DNA of 40,256 nt. It comes from Hyphomicrobiales bacterium (GTDB lineage: Bacteria > Pseudomonadota > Alphaproteobacteria > Rhizobiales > Rhizobiaceae). This document shows, one piece after another, positions 20,101 through 28,168 of the stretch. Positions within the stretch are counted from its first letter, which is position 1; every line of letters starts with the position of its first letter. Made by a program: the position numbers and the translations under genes. Location: NCBI GenBank assembly GCA_012842935.1, contig DUSC01000211.1:1-40256 (forward strand), written 5' to 3'. Below the pieces are notes generated by a model. The model was not told the origin of the DNA. It saw nothing but the letters and a program-made list of their open reading frames with translations, and made no database searches.

Positions 20101-20805
20101 CCGCGCATCGGCGCGGCGTGGATGCCGGTCGAGGGCCACTGGCTTCGCGCCGGCTTCCTGCGCGAGACGTCGGCCGCGAATTCAACCACGCTCGCCCCGA
20201 TCGGCGTCCTGGGACTTCAATCGAATCAGGTTCCGCTCGGCATCGGCGGCTACTCCGATACGTTCGCCCTTCGCTGGGACGCGGAGTGGAGCGACCGGTT
20301 CTTCACCACGCTCGACTACCAGCACCAGGACCTGACCGGTCTCAGCATTCCGGTTCCGGCCTCGTTGGACACGATCGACGTCCCTTCCGCGCGCATCGAC
20401 CGGGCCAGCGCCACCGCCAACGTCTGGCTGGGCGGCGGCTTCGGCGCGTTCGGCACGCTGGTGTGGACGGAATCGCAGGACCGCGACACGGCGAGCCCCG
20501 GCTTCGGCGGGCCGCTGCCCTACATACCCGAACTCGCCGGCCGCGTCGGGCTGACCTGGGTCAATCCAGCCAACATCAAGGTGACCGCCGCAGCCACCTA
20601 TATCGGCCCGCGCAGCGGCAACGTGTTCGGCGACAGGCTGGACGGCTACTGGACCGCCGATGCGATGTTGACCTGGGAGCCCTTCGACAAGCGCTTCGAG
20701 CTTGAGCTCGCCGCCTACAACATTTTCGACGAGCGTTTCTCGGTCGCCCACGAGACGGCCGGCTGGGGCCGAACCCTGGTCGGATCGCTGAAAGTCCGCT
20801 TCTGA
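17113..20805 (+). CDS. FecR domain - TPR repeats - C-terminal outer-membrane beta-barrel protein (NsrA-like)
   Basis: 1230 aa; signal peptide MRRLGAGIAALAVLGSALPAPA; FecR-like VGDALRTNAYGHLAVLFVDNTQIRLGRNSTMVV..AAAIRGTDWTLTV; TPRs (AIAPGSTTIWNALGLVQSTRGAQREAEAALKRAIELDPQDPASRANLALFYLDQ); C-terminal amphipathic-strand region ending AAYNIFDERFSVAHETAGWGRTLVGSLKVRF with terminal Phe. Confidence 0.85.
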   Translation: MRRLGAGIAALAVLGSALPAPADVFPRLSPATASVIARKTGEEVRFIDVDGWRGVDIAQQLLVGDALRTNAYGHLAVLFVDNTQIRLGRNSTMVVKKIGNAEDTVLGLEEGTIWGRAERGDEGVTIETPAAAAAIRGTDWTLTVDGDKTSLIVLEGVVELYNDYGSVSVTRGEAASARIGQAPTKTIIVDPDDREQMLYYLALRGAFDWLPTSPLPSPGMRGERDRIAAKPEAARNADDWLTLAEIAHSYEGREAALDALEQAAAFRLTPSQKARYDLVDAMITAAEGRYDEAARLFARAAPRLDRKRRAVAAYAGYFARALANPDRAEAPPTVRASGPYAALAEALAAGFLEDIPAAIAVLKGAEARYPDDPTLPATRAQLALLLDDRAQVDEAIGRSLAIDPDDPTALEARANYRSGVESDLDGALADLKRATAIAPGSTTIWNALGLVQSTRGAQREAEAALKRAIELDPQDPASRANLALFYLDQDRVKEAKAEIDKAIALDPAFDVALVARGRYHLQTGQLDKAMQDLLAATTANPALAQALLLLAAAYYESGDREPAAQAMENADRLDPNDPVTSNFRTVVAIDDYDSDAALKYAREALDRSRARGGVYRPLSANKDAGSVLNEAFRLQGLDAWGRYYGAAVFDPFNATGYVDQAQAGSPDPFVSAMQFGGVPTEPVGNSTSFSSFFQGLMLDPAMLSGRSRSANLFRRPFIEGAIGGGFVRTGSDWGWMSEAELQAYQSGPVPWSFNGQLRWYRGDDFRTSTAPGLTVPNVQFDLGFDNIAGTGYLTARPTPYDRIVTFVDVRDNRSSLTDAVVVPFPPVPPFDAIGYDRVVNDKTGEAGIAWSHTYGYRNIGNVAVFGSGFRRSGHEEATLFVDFGGGPVPFGGRVVDTTTRQNAYLAAANHMVGIEDLTLRYGVEGGRIEQNRRGIDTIVTILDPIPETTIDTTDLAVAMGRAYVDALYEVTPDLRLEGALFATHLSGGGGSLTRVDPRIGAAWMPVEGHWLRAGFLRETSAANSTTLAPIGVLGLQSNQVPLGIGGYSDTFALRWDAEWSDRFFTTLDYQHQDLTGLSIPVPASLDTIDVPSARIDRASATANVWLGGGFGAFGTLVWTESQDRDTASPGFGGPLPYIPELAGRVGLTWVNPANIKVTAAATYIGPRSGNVFGDRLDGYWTADAMLTWEPFDKRFELELAAYNIFDERFSVAHETAGWGRTLVGSLKVRF

Positions 20806-22817
20806 TGGCCGCCACCCGCCGTTGGTGGACAGCGTTGGCCTCGGCCGAGGCGTCGCCGGCGGCGCGGACCCGCGACCGCCTGCGCGGTGTCGCGCTGATC
20901 GTCGTCTCGGCGTTCGCGGTTCTCGCCGCAATCTCGTTTTCCGCACCGTGGCGCCTTCTCGAAGCGCGCGTCTTCGACTACCTGTCGACGCTCTCGCCGC
21001 CACCGCGTCCGGCGGACGGACCGATCATCGTCGCCATCGACGAGCCCTCCTTCGCCGAACTCGGGCTGCAATGGCCCTGGCCACGCGACATCCACGGCCG
21101 GCTGGTCGAGGCCTTGCGCGACGCCGGCGCCAGGGTGATCGGCCTCGATATCATCTTCGCCGAGCCGTCGGCGAAACCCGGCGCCGACGCCGCGTTGGCC
21201 GCGGCGCTGGGTCCCGACGTCGTCCTCGCCGCCGACGAGACGCTGATCGATACGCCGCTCGCCGTGCAGACGATCCGCGTCGAGCCGCTGCCCGCGCTAA
21301 CCGATACCGGTGCAAAGTCAGGCATTGCCTCGATCGTTCTCGACCGCGACGGCACCTTGCGGCGCGTGCCGCGTTATCCCGACGGCTTCGCGGCCATGCT
21401 CCTCGACGCGGGCGGCATACCTTACAAATCGCCGGCGCCCGGGGTCCTGCTGCAATCCTTCGGACCGGCGCGCACCTATGAGACGGTCTCCTACTACCAG
21501 GCGCTGGAGCCGGCGGCGTTCCTGCCGCCCGGCTTCTTCTTCGGACGGACGGTCATTGTCGGCCTGTCCATGCAGTCCGCCCCGACGACCGACGCGGGGG
21601 GCGCGGACGCCTTCGCCACGCCGCAGACCCTGCGCACCGGCCGGCTCGTCGCCGGCGCCGAGATCCACGCGACGATCTACGACAATCTGCGCGCCGGCCT
21701 CTTCGTGCGACCTGCGGCGGGGGCGCTTTCGCTCGGCGCTATCGCGGCTGCGGCGGGGCTCGCCGGACTGGCCGTGCGCAGATCCACCGGTTGGCCGACC
21801 GTCGTCGCGGGAATCGTTACGGTGGCAGCCTGCATCGCAGGAAGCTGGACCCTGCTGCGTTTCGGCCGGTTCTTCGTGCCGCCGATCGCGCCGGCGGTCG
21901 CCTTCGCCGGCGTCGCGGCGGCTCAAGGAGCGCGCGACTACGCCGCCGAGTTCCGCCTACGGCAAGGCATCACCCGTGCCTTCTCGCAGTATCTCTCGCC
22001 GGTACTGGTCGAGCGCCTGGCGAGCGATCCGTCACAGTTGCATCTCGGCGGCGAACGGCGAACCTTGACCGTCCTGTTCTGCGACGTGCGCGGCTTCACC
22101 ACGATCTCGGAGCGGCTGAGGGACGATCCGCAGCGCCTGACCACGCTGATCAACCGGCTGCTCAACCCGCTGTCGGCGGTGATCCTCACCGCGGGAGGAA
22201 CGATCGACAAATACATCGGCGACGCCATCATGGCCTTCTGGAACGCGCCCCTCGACGATCCGGAGCACGCCGAGAAGGCCGTCGGCGCGGCGGTCGGCAT
22301 GCTCGCCGCGGTCGACGCTCTGAACGCCGAACTCGCCGCCGAAGCGATTGCGGCCAGCGAGACACCGATCGAGATCCGTATCGGGATCGGTATCAACACC
22401 GGCGACTGCGTCGTCGGCAACATGGGATCCGACGTTCGGTTCAACTATTCGGTGCTCGGCGACCCGGTCAATCTGGCTTCCCGGCTCGAGGGCGAGACGA
22501 AAGTGTACGGTGTGCCGATCCTCATCGGCGACGAGACGGCGCGGCGTCTCTCCGGCCGATATCCGGCGATCGAACTCGACCGCGTCCTGGTCAAGGGCAA
22601 GACCGAAGCCGCCGTCGTCCATACGGTCCTGGGCGTGGCCGGTGCCGTCGCCGCGATCGACGACGCCGCGCGCGCGGCGCACCAGGCGTTCCTCGACGAT
22701 TTCTACGCCGGCAGGAAGGCGGACGCGGCGGCCCGGATCGACCGGCTGGCGCGGCAGTTGCCGACGCTGGCAACCTACTACGAAAGGATGCGGGCGGCGG
22801 CAGCGAAGTCCCGGTAG
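20805..22817 (+). CDS. CHASE2 domain-containing class III adenylate/guanylate cyclase (CyaK-like)
   Basis: CHASE2: RVFDYLSTLSPPPRPADGPIIVAIDEPSFAELGLQWPWPRDIHGRLVEALRDAGARVIGLDIIFAEPS; cyclase: LTVLFCDVRGFTTISERL, GTIDKYIGDAIMAFWNAP, RIGIGINTGDCVVGNMGSDVRFNYSVLGDPVNLASRLEGETK; start overlaps upstream stop (TGATG). Confidence 0.93.
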   Translation: MAATRRWWTALASAEASPAARTRDRLRGVALIVVSAFAVLAAISFSAPWRLLEARVFDYLSTLSPPPRPADGPIIVAIDEPSFAELGLQWPWPRDIHGRLVEALRDAGARVIGLDIIFAEPSAKPGADAALAAALGPDVVLAADETLIDTPLAVQTIRVEPLPALTDTGAKSGIASIVLDRDGTLRRVPRYPDGFAAMLLDAGGIPYKSPAPGVLLQSFGPARTYETVSYYQALEPAAFLPPGFFFGRTVIVGLSMQSAPTTDAGGADAFATPQTLRTGRLVAGAEIHATIYDNLRAGLFVRPAAGALSLGAIAAAAGLAGLAVRRSTGWPTVVAGIVTVAACIAGSWTLLRFGRFFVPPIAPAVAFAGVAAAQGARDYAAEFRLRQGITRAFSQYLSPVLVERLASDPSQLHLGGERRTLTVLFCDVRGFTTISERLRDDPQRLTTLINRLLNPLSAVILTAGGTIDKYIGDAIMAFWNAPLDDPEHAEKAVGAAVGMLAAVDALNAELAAEAIAASETPIEIRIGIGINTGDCVVGNMGSDVRFNYSVLGDPVNLASRLEGETKVYGVPILIGDETARRLSGRYPAIELDRVLVKGKTEAAVVHTVLGVAGAVAAIDDAARAAHQAFLDDFYAGRKADAAARIDRLARQLPTLATYYERMRAAAAKSR

Positions 22818-23269
22818 GCGTCCGCCGGAGGGCGCGTTGCGCCGCGCCAGCTCGGAATTCTCCCGAGGCTCCAGCACCGCCTCGAGGGACCGCCCCCCGG
22901 GTGCGGAGCGGTTGCCGCCCTTTCCCCTCCGGTCCGGGGTCACCCGGGCCTCGCCGACCATGTTGGCGAGCCACAGGATCGCCCGGCGAGGACGGCTGGC
23001 TCGCGCATCCGGCAATCGCGGGCATGCCGGTGCAGCATGTTGTGGAAGGACCGACACCAATGTCGCACGCGATACCGATTGGGCTTCTGCCAGGATCGTC
23101 CCCACCCCCTTGTCCGCGGCCGCATGTCGCGGTGTGCGTGGCGCGCTTCTGACGGCAATGAATTGTTTCACCTCATAACCTTTTGTTGGTGTATTCGTGC
23201 CACGGTCGCCGGGGGCAAGACTTGCGGACCCTGCCGTCTCGCGAGTCGAAATTTCGAAGGGGTTTTCGA

Positions 23270-24498
23270 GTGAATCCAATTCGATTGGTTCGCGACCGGG
23301 TACGCGCCTTCGGTGCAAGCCTGGCGGGCAACATCGCCGTCTATTTCGCGCTGAGCGCGCTGCCGCTGCTCGCCGGAATCGCGCTGGGGATCGACTATGC
23401 CGACGCGCTGCGCAAGAAGAGCGCGCTTTAGGCGCTTCTCGATGGCGCAGTGCTGGTCGGTGCGGCGGACGCGCAGGATCCGGCAGGAGCCGCGAAGAAC
23501 TTCTTCATTCGGTCGACCGGCATGAGCGCCGAGGACTACGCCGATCTTTCCGCCAAGGGACGGATCAGTTTCGTCCTCAATGACAACACGCTTTCAGGAA
23601 CCGTCACCCGGACCTTCGCGCGGCCGATCCAATCCGTGGTCGGCGGTTCGCATGTGGACATCACCGTTGCGGCACAGGTGCGACTGCGCAAGGCGGCGGC
23701 CCAGGGTCCCTGCATCACCGTGCTGGCCAATTCCGGCCAGGCGCTGCTGCTCAACAGCGGCGCGAAGATGGACGCGCCGAACTGCGAGGTCCACGTCCAC
23801 TCGACCAAGGATCCCGCCTTCATCATGAATGCCGGCGTCGACCTCAAGATCGCCAAGCTCTGCGTCAAGGGAACGAAATACATCAAGAACGGCGGCACCG
23901 TGACCAAGCTGGAGACCGGCTGCAACGTCGCGGCGGATCCCTATGCCAAGAGTATCCCCGAACCCGCGGTGCCAGCGACCTGCCAGACGTCGGGGGCGAA
24001 GGACGTACGTCGCACACGCTCAATCCGGGCGCGCATTGCTGGGTCAATTTCAACGGCAGCCCGACGATCACCTTCAAGCCCGGCCTGCATATCATCCGCG
24101 GATCGATGAACATCAACAGCGGCTCCACCGTGATCGCCGAGGGTGTCACCTTCTATTTCCCGGACCGGGACAGCAAGATCCAGGCGAACGGCGCCCTGAC
24201 GATGAAAGCGACGGCGCCGACCAGCGGCACCTACAAGGGAATCCTGATGTTCGAGAAATGGAGCGACGCGGCCAGCAATCCCTGGACCAGCCAGTATGTC
24301 TTCAACGGATCCAATAGCGAATACCTGGAAGGCGTTATCTACCTTCCGTACCGGGACGTCACCTACAACTCGACGACCAACGTCACTGGCAGCAAGATTT
24401 CGATGGTCGTCAACACCCTCATCGTGAACTCGGCGAACTGGAAATACGAGGGTCTCGCGTCCGGCGGGGGCCAGACGAGCTTCTATCTGTCGAAATAG
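23270..24498 (+). pseudogene. TadE/TadG-like pilus assembly protein, disrupted by in-frame TAG and a frameshift
   Basis: GTG start VNPIRLVRDRVRAFGASLAGNIAVYFALSALPLLAGIALGIDYADALRKKSAL-TAG(23429-23431)-ALLDGAVLVGAADAQDP in the same frame; continues to about 23995, then switches to frame 1 (RTSHTLNPGAHCWVNFNGSPTITFKPGLHIIRGSMNINSGSTVIAEGVTFYFPDRDS...FYLSK*). Confidence 0.82.
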
Positions 24499-24558
24499 GC
24501 CCGTCGAAACAGGCCGAACCTCTCGACCGCTCGGCATAACCTGACCGCGGCTCAACGC

Positions 24559-26124
24559 TCAGCACTTCCGTCCCCAGCCTCCGCCTCTGGCTGTATGGAT
24601 CAGGATCTCGTCGCTCGGCTCGACAACCGCGCCGGAGACGAAGGCGTGATCCTCGCGGCGGCCGTCGCGGCGCAGGATCGACAGGCCGTTCGTGCCGCCC
24701 GCGCTGCCCCCGGCCGAGCCCCAGACGGGCATGCGGTTGCGGCTGTAGCCGGCCGAAAGCACGACGCGGCTGCGCGGCCGATAGCTGACGTCGAGCCCGC
24801 GCCCGCCCGAATGAAGTCCCGCGCCCTCGCCGCCCTCGCCCAGCCGCTTGTAGCCGACCTCGATGCCGTAGCGGGCCTCGCAGATCTCGACCGGGCAGTT
24901 GAAGGTCTCGCCGTGCGAGGTCGAGTACATGGCGTCGAGGCCGTCGCGGGTCGCGGTCGCGCCCCAGCCGCCCATCTGCGGCTCGACCATGGTGAAACGG
25001 CGGCCGGTGTCCGGGTGGTCGCCGGCGATCACCGTGCCGCAGATCGAGGCGAAATGGCCCGCGGGCAACCGCTCCGGCATGGCGCGGGCCATGCAGCGCC
25101 AGAGCATGTCGTAGAGGCGGATGCGCGTCTCGAAATAGTAGCCGTGCGGCGCCGTTCCCTCGGCGTGGAAGATCGTTCCGGGCTCGGTGACCACCTCCAG
25201 CGCTCGGAACGAGCCGGCATTTGCGAACAGCGTCGGGTCGGTCAGCGCCTTGAAGATCATCTGGCAGGAGATCACGGCGCCGTCGCGGCTGGTGTTGTAG
25301 GGCGCCGCGCGCTGCCCTGGATTACCGGTCAGGTCGACGCGGAAGCGGTCAGCGGAGATGTCGATGCGCGCCCGCCACAGGGCGCCGTCGTCCTGCTCCT
25401 CCTCGATCTCGTATGAACCCTGCGGCAGGGCGGCGAGCCCGGCGCGGCCGCGCTTCTCGCCCTCGGCGAAGAGGTCGGCGAGCGCGGCTTCGTAGGCTTC
25501 GACCCCATAGGCCGCGACCAGCTGGCGGATGCGTGTTTCGGCCTTGCGGCCGGCGGCGACCTGCGCCCATAGGTCGCCGCGGACGAAGTCGGGCAGGCGC
25601 GAGTTGGCCATGATGATGTCGAAGACCGCGTCGATCGGCCGCCCGCCCTCGAACAGCTTCACTGCCGGCAGGCGCAGTCCTTCCTGGAAGATTTCCGACA
25701 CGTCGACCGCCATCGAGCCGGGCGTCTTGCCGCCGACGTCGTTCCAGTGGGCGATCGAAGCCGCCCAGGCAACGCAACGCCCTTCGGCGAACACCGGTTG
25801 GGCGATGACGACGTCGTTCAGGTGGGTGACGCCGCCATAGTAGGGATCGTTGGTGACGAAGCAGTCGCCGTCGCGGATGGCCTCGATCCCGTGGATGCCG
25901 ACGATACGCTTCACCGCCTTGTCGAGCACGCCGACGAAGGTCGGGATGCCGGCGCCGGAGCTGACCAACTCGCCGCGCGCGTCGGTGATGCCGGTGCCAA
26001 CGTCGAGCACCTCGTAGATGATCGGGCTCATCGCCGTCTTCTTCAGCACCGCGAACATCTCGTCGGCTGCCGCGACCAGCGCCGACTGGATGACGGATGT
26101 CGTGAAGAGGTCGGCGGAGGTCAT
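24559..26124 (-). CDS. Hydantoinase B/oxoprolinase family protein (HyuB-like)
   Basis: AADEMFAVLKKTAMSPIIYEVLDVGTGITDARGELVSSGAGIPTFVGVLDKAV, FVTNDPYYGGVTHLNDVVIAQPVF, MVEPQMGGWGATATRDGLDAMYSTSHGETFNCPVEICEARYGIEV. Confidence 0.92.
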   Translation of the reverse strand: MTSADLFTTSVIQSALVAAADEMFAVLKKTAMSPIIYEVLDVGTGITDARGELVSSGAGIPTFVGVLDKAVKRIVGIHGIEAIRDGDCFVTNDPYYGGVTHLNDVVIAQPVFAEGRCVAWAASIAHWNDVGGKTPGSMAVDVSEIFQEGLRLPAVKLFEGGRPIDAVFDIIMANSRLPDFVRGDLWAQVAAGRKAETRIRQLVAAYGVEAYEAALADLFAEGEKRGRAGLAALPQGSYEIEEEQDDGALWRARIDISADRFRVDLTGNPGQRAAPYNTSRDGAVISCQMIFKALTDPTLFANAGSFRALEVVTEPGTIFHAEGTAPHGYYFETRIRLYDMLWRCMARAMPERLPAGHFASICGTVIAGDHPDTGRRFTMVEPQMGGWGATATRDGLDAMYSTSHGETFNCPVEICEARYGIEVGYKRLGEGGEGAGLHSGGRGLDVSYRPRSRVVLSAGYSRNRMPVWGSAGGSAGGTNGLSILRRDGRREDHAFVSGAVVEPSDEILIHTARGGGWGRKC

Positions 26125-26126
26125 GA

Positions 26127-27227
26127 TCAGGTCCGCGCCACGTAGAGGTCGCGCGGCAGGGACGACAGGATCTCCGGCCCGTCCTCGCGCAGGATGACGA
26201 TCTCCTCGAGGCGGATACCGAACCGGCCGGGCAGGTAGATGCCGGGCTCGATGGAGAAGACCATGCCTTCCTCGAGCACGGTCTCGGACGCCGAGGTGAT
26301 GTAGGGCGGCTCGTGGCCGTCGATGCCCATGCCGTGGCCGGTACGGTGGACGAAGAACTCGCCGTAGCCGGCGTCGGCAATCACGCTGCGCGCGGCGGCG
26401 TCGACGTCGCGGGCGCGCACGCCGGGCCGCGCCGCTTTCAGCGCCGCCTGCACCGCCTTCTCGACGATGGTGTGGACCTGGCCGTAGCCCTCCGGCGGAC
26501 GGCCGACCACGGCCATGCGGGTGATGTCGCTCGGGAAGCCCGCCTTGCGGCCGCCGATGTCGATGACAACCGCATCGCCCTCCTCCAGCCGGCGCTGGCC
26601 CGTCTGGTGATGCGGGAAGGCGCCGTTGCCGCCCGCGCCGACGATCCAGAAGGCCGGCGTCGCGCCTTCCGAGGCGAAATGGTCCCTGATGATGCCCGCA
26701 AGCTCGAGCTCGGTCATGCCCGGCCGGATCGAGGCGAACGCCTTCTGCATGGCGCGGTCGGCGATGCCGGCATTCATCTTGAGTTTGGCATATTCCACCG
26801 GATCCTTGCGCATGCGCAACGCGCCGAGCGTCTCGCCGGTGAACACGTGCCTGGCGTCCGGCAGCATGCCGAGCAGGAGCAGGGCGAAGTCGGCGCGCAT
26901 GGTCTCGTCGAGCGCGACCTTCGTCACCGCCTGTGTCTCGATGTCGGCGAGTGCGGCGGCGAGCGCGGCTTCAGGTCCCTCGGCGTCTGCCCAGGTGAAG
27001 AAGGAGATGTCGGTCGCTTCGCGCGTACCTTCCGCGTTGAGTACCGGCATCAGGAACGTCTCCTTGCGCTCGCCGACGAGCAGCAGGCAGGGCCGCTCGT
27101 CGGGATGCGGGTGGAATCCGAGCAGCCAGTCCATGTGCGATCCGGGCGCCACGGCGACGAGGCCGGTGCCGGTTTCTCTCATCTTGCCGCGCAGGCGGGT
27201 AAGGCGATCGGCGGTGGGGTGCGTCAT
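26127..27227 (-). CDS. M24 family metallopeptidase (Xaa-Pro aminopeptidase/creatinase-like)
   Basis: HHQTGQRRLEEGDAVVIDIGGRKAGFPSDITRMAVVGRP, FFVHRTGHGMGIDGHEPPYI, LEEGMVFSIEPGIYLPGRFGIRLEEIVIL. Confidence 0.92.
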   Translation of the reverse strand: MTHPTADRLTRLRGKMRETGTGLVAVAPGSHMDWLLGFHPHPDERPCLLLVGERKETFLMPVLNAEGTREATDISFFTWADAEGPEAALAAALADIETQAVTKVALDETMRADFALLLLGMLPDARHVFTGETLGALRMRKDPVEYAKLKMNAGIADRAMQKAFASIRPGMTELELAGIIRDHFASEGATPAFWIVGAGGNGAFPHHQTGQRRLEEGDAVVIDIGGRKAGFPSDITRMAVVGRPPEGYGQVHTIVEKAVQAALKAARPGVRARDVDAAARSVIADAGYGEFFVHRTGHGMGIDGHEPPYITSASETVLEEGMVFSIEPGIYLPGRFGIRLEEIVILREDGPEILSSLPRDLYVART

Positions 27228-27318
27228 GGGGGCCTCGTCTTTGATCTCTGTTTTTTTGGCGGCGAAGCTGCGACGTCTCCCGGATGCCGCGCCTTCGACG
27301 AATGGATAGGTCTACGTC

Positions 27319-28131
27319 CTAGGCTGCCTCGACAACGATCCGGCTGCCGAACGGCTCGTTGGTATCGAACTGACCGAAGCGAGCGATCTCGTCTTCCGGC
27401 GGCGCCTCGCAGGACCACTTGCGGCTCGGCTTCCAGCCGCACTGGCGGCGCAGAACCGCGGCATACTCGGCCCGCTTCAGCGCCGCGATCGACGGGTCGA
27501 TGACCGGCACGCCGAGCCGTTCCTCAACGTCCCTGTAGAATCCGACCTCCATGGTGCAGCCGAGGATGAGAGCTTCGGCGAAGTCCTCCTCGACCGCCTT
27601 GCGGCCGGCCTCGATCAGCCGCCGCTCGGTTTCGGCGTGGTCCTTCTGGAAGTCGTTGACGCCGAGCTCGACGTGGTAGAACCCCGACAGCCGGTGTTCG
27701 TGGCCGTGCTCGCGCACGGTCGAGCTCATCTGGTGGACCCACTTGCGCCGGCCCACGATGATGCCGAAACGGTTCGACAGGCTGGCGGCGATCTCGCAGG
27801 AGGCGACGCAGGGTGCGGTGACGATCATGCCTTCCGAGACCTCGCGCGCATCGTGCAGCCCGGTGTCGTAGAAGCAGCCGATTGCCAGCGCGTCGAAGCC
27901 CTCACGGGCCGCAGCGCGCGTGGCGCGGATGATGCCGCGCGTCACCATCGCCTCGTAGGAGCGGTATTCGATATGCGTGAAGCCGCCCTCCTCGGCCGGC
28001 AGCGAAGTGACGTGCACCTCGGTGCCCGGCATCTTGTGCTCGGCCGCCATTCTGGCGAATACCGGATCGTAGGCCCCGACATGGGAGACGGGGCTGAGAT
28101 ACATGATTTTCAGCGGCTTTTCGCGCGACAT
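27319..28131 (-). CDS. Aspartate/glutamate (hydantoin) racemase family protein
   Basis: ALAIGCFYDTGLHDAREVSEGMIVTAPCVASCEIAASL; EALILGCTMEVGFYRDVEERLGVPVIDPSIAALKRAEYAAVL, two catalytic-type Cys contexts. Confidence 0.85.
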   Translation of the reverse strand: MSREKPLKIMYLSPVSHVGAYDPVFARMAAEHKMPGTEVHVTSLPAEEGGFTHIEYRSYEAMVTRGIIRATRAAAREGFDALAIGCFYDTGLHDAREVSEGMIVTAPCVASCEIAASLSNRFGIIVGRRKWVHQMSSTVREHGHEHRLSGFYHVELGVNDFQKDHAETERRLIEAGRKAVEEDFAEALILGCTMEVGFYRDVEERLGVPVIDPSIAALKRAEYAAVLRRQCGWKPSRKWSCEAPPEDEIARFGQFDTNEPFGSRIVVEAA

Positions 28132-28168
28132 GGTCGTATTCTCCTGTTCGCTTCGTCCTTGGCGGAAC

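Noticed and set aside
17022-20705. 1227-aa + strand ORF in another frame over the FecR-TPR-barrel gene
   Set aside because: Arg-rich low-complexity translation (RRRRLARRRHRPATAGRRR) without domain motifs; the 17113-20805 frame has signal peptide, FecR and TPR motifs.
21791-23152. 453-aa + strand ORF extending past the cyclase end
   Set aside because: Out-of-frame with the cyclase and Arg-rich; the tail beyond 22817 has no recognisable protein features.
22032-23318. 428-aa minus-strand ORF covering the gap downstream of the cyclase
   Set aside because: Mostly antisense to the cyclase; the segment in the gap (LWLANMVGEARVTPDRRGKGG) looked protein-like but I could not assign it to any family.
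24484-24516. Short direct repeat tgtcgaaataggcc / cgtcgaaacaggcc at the end of the TadG-like pseudogene
   Set aside because: Only about 13 bp and imperfect; could be chance, no transposon end or target-site context visible.
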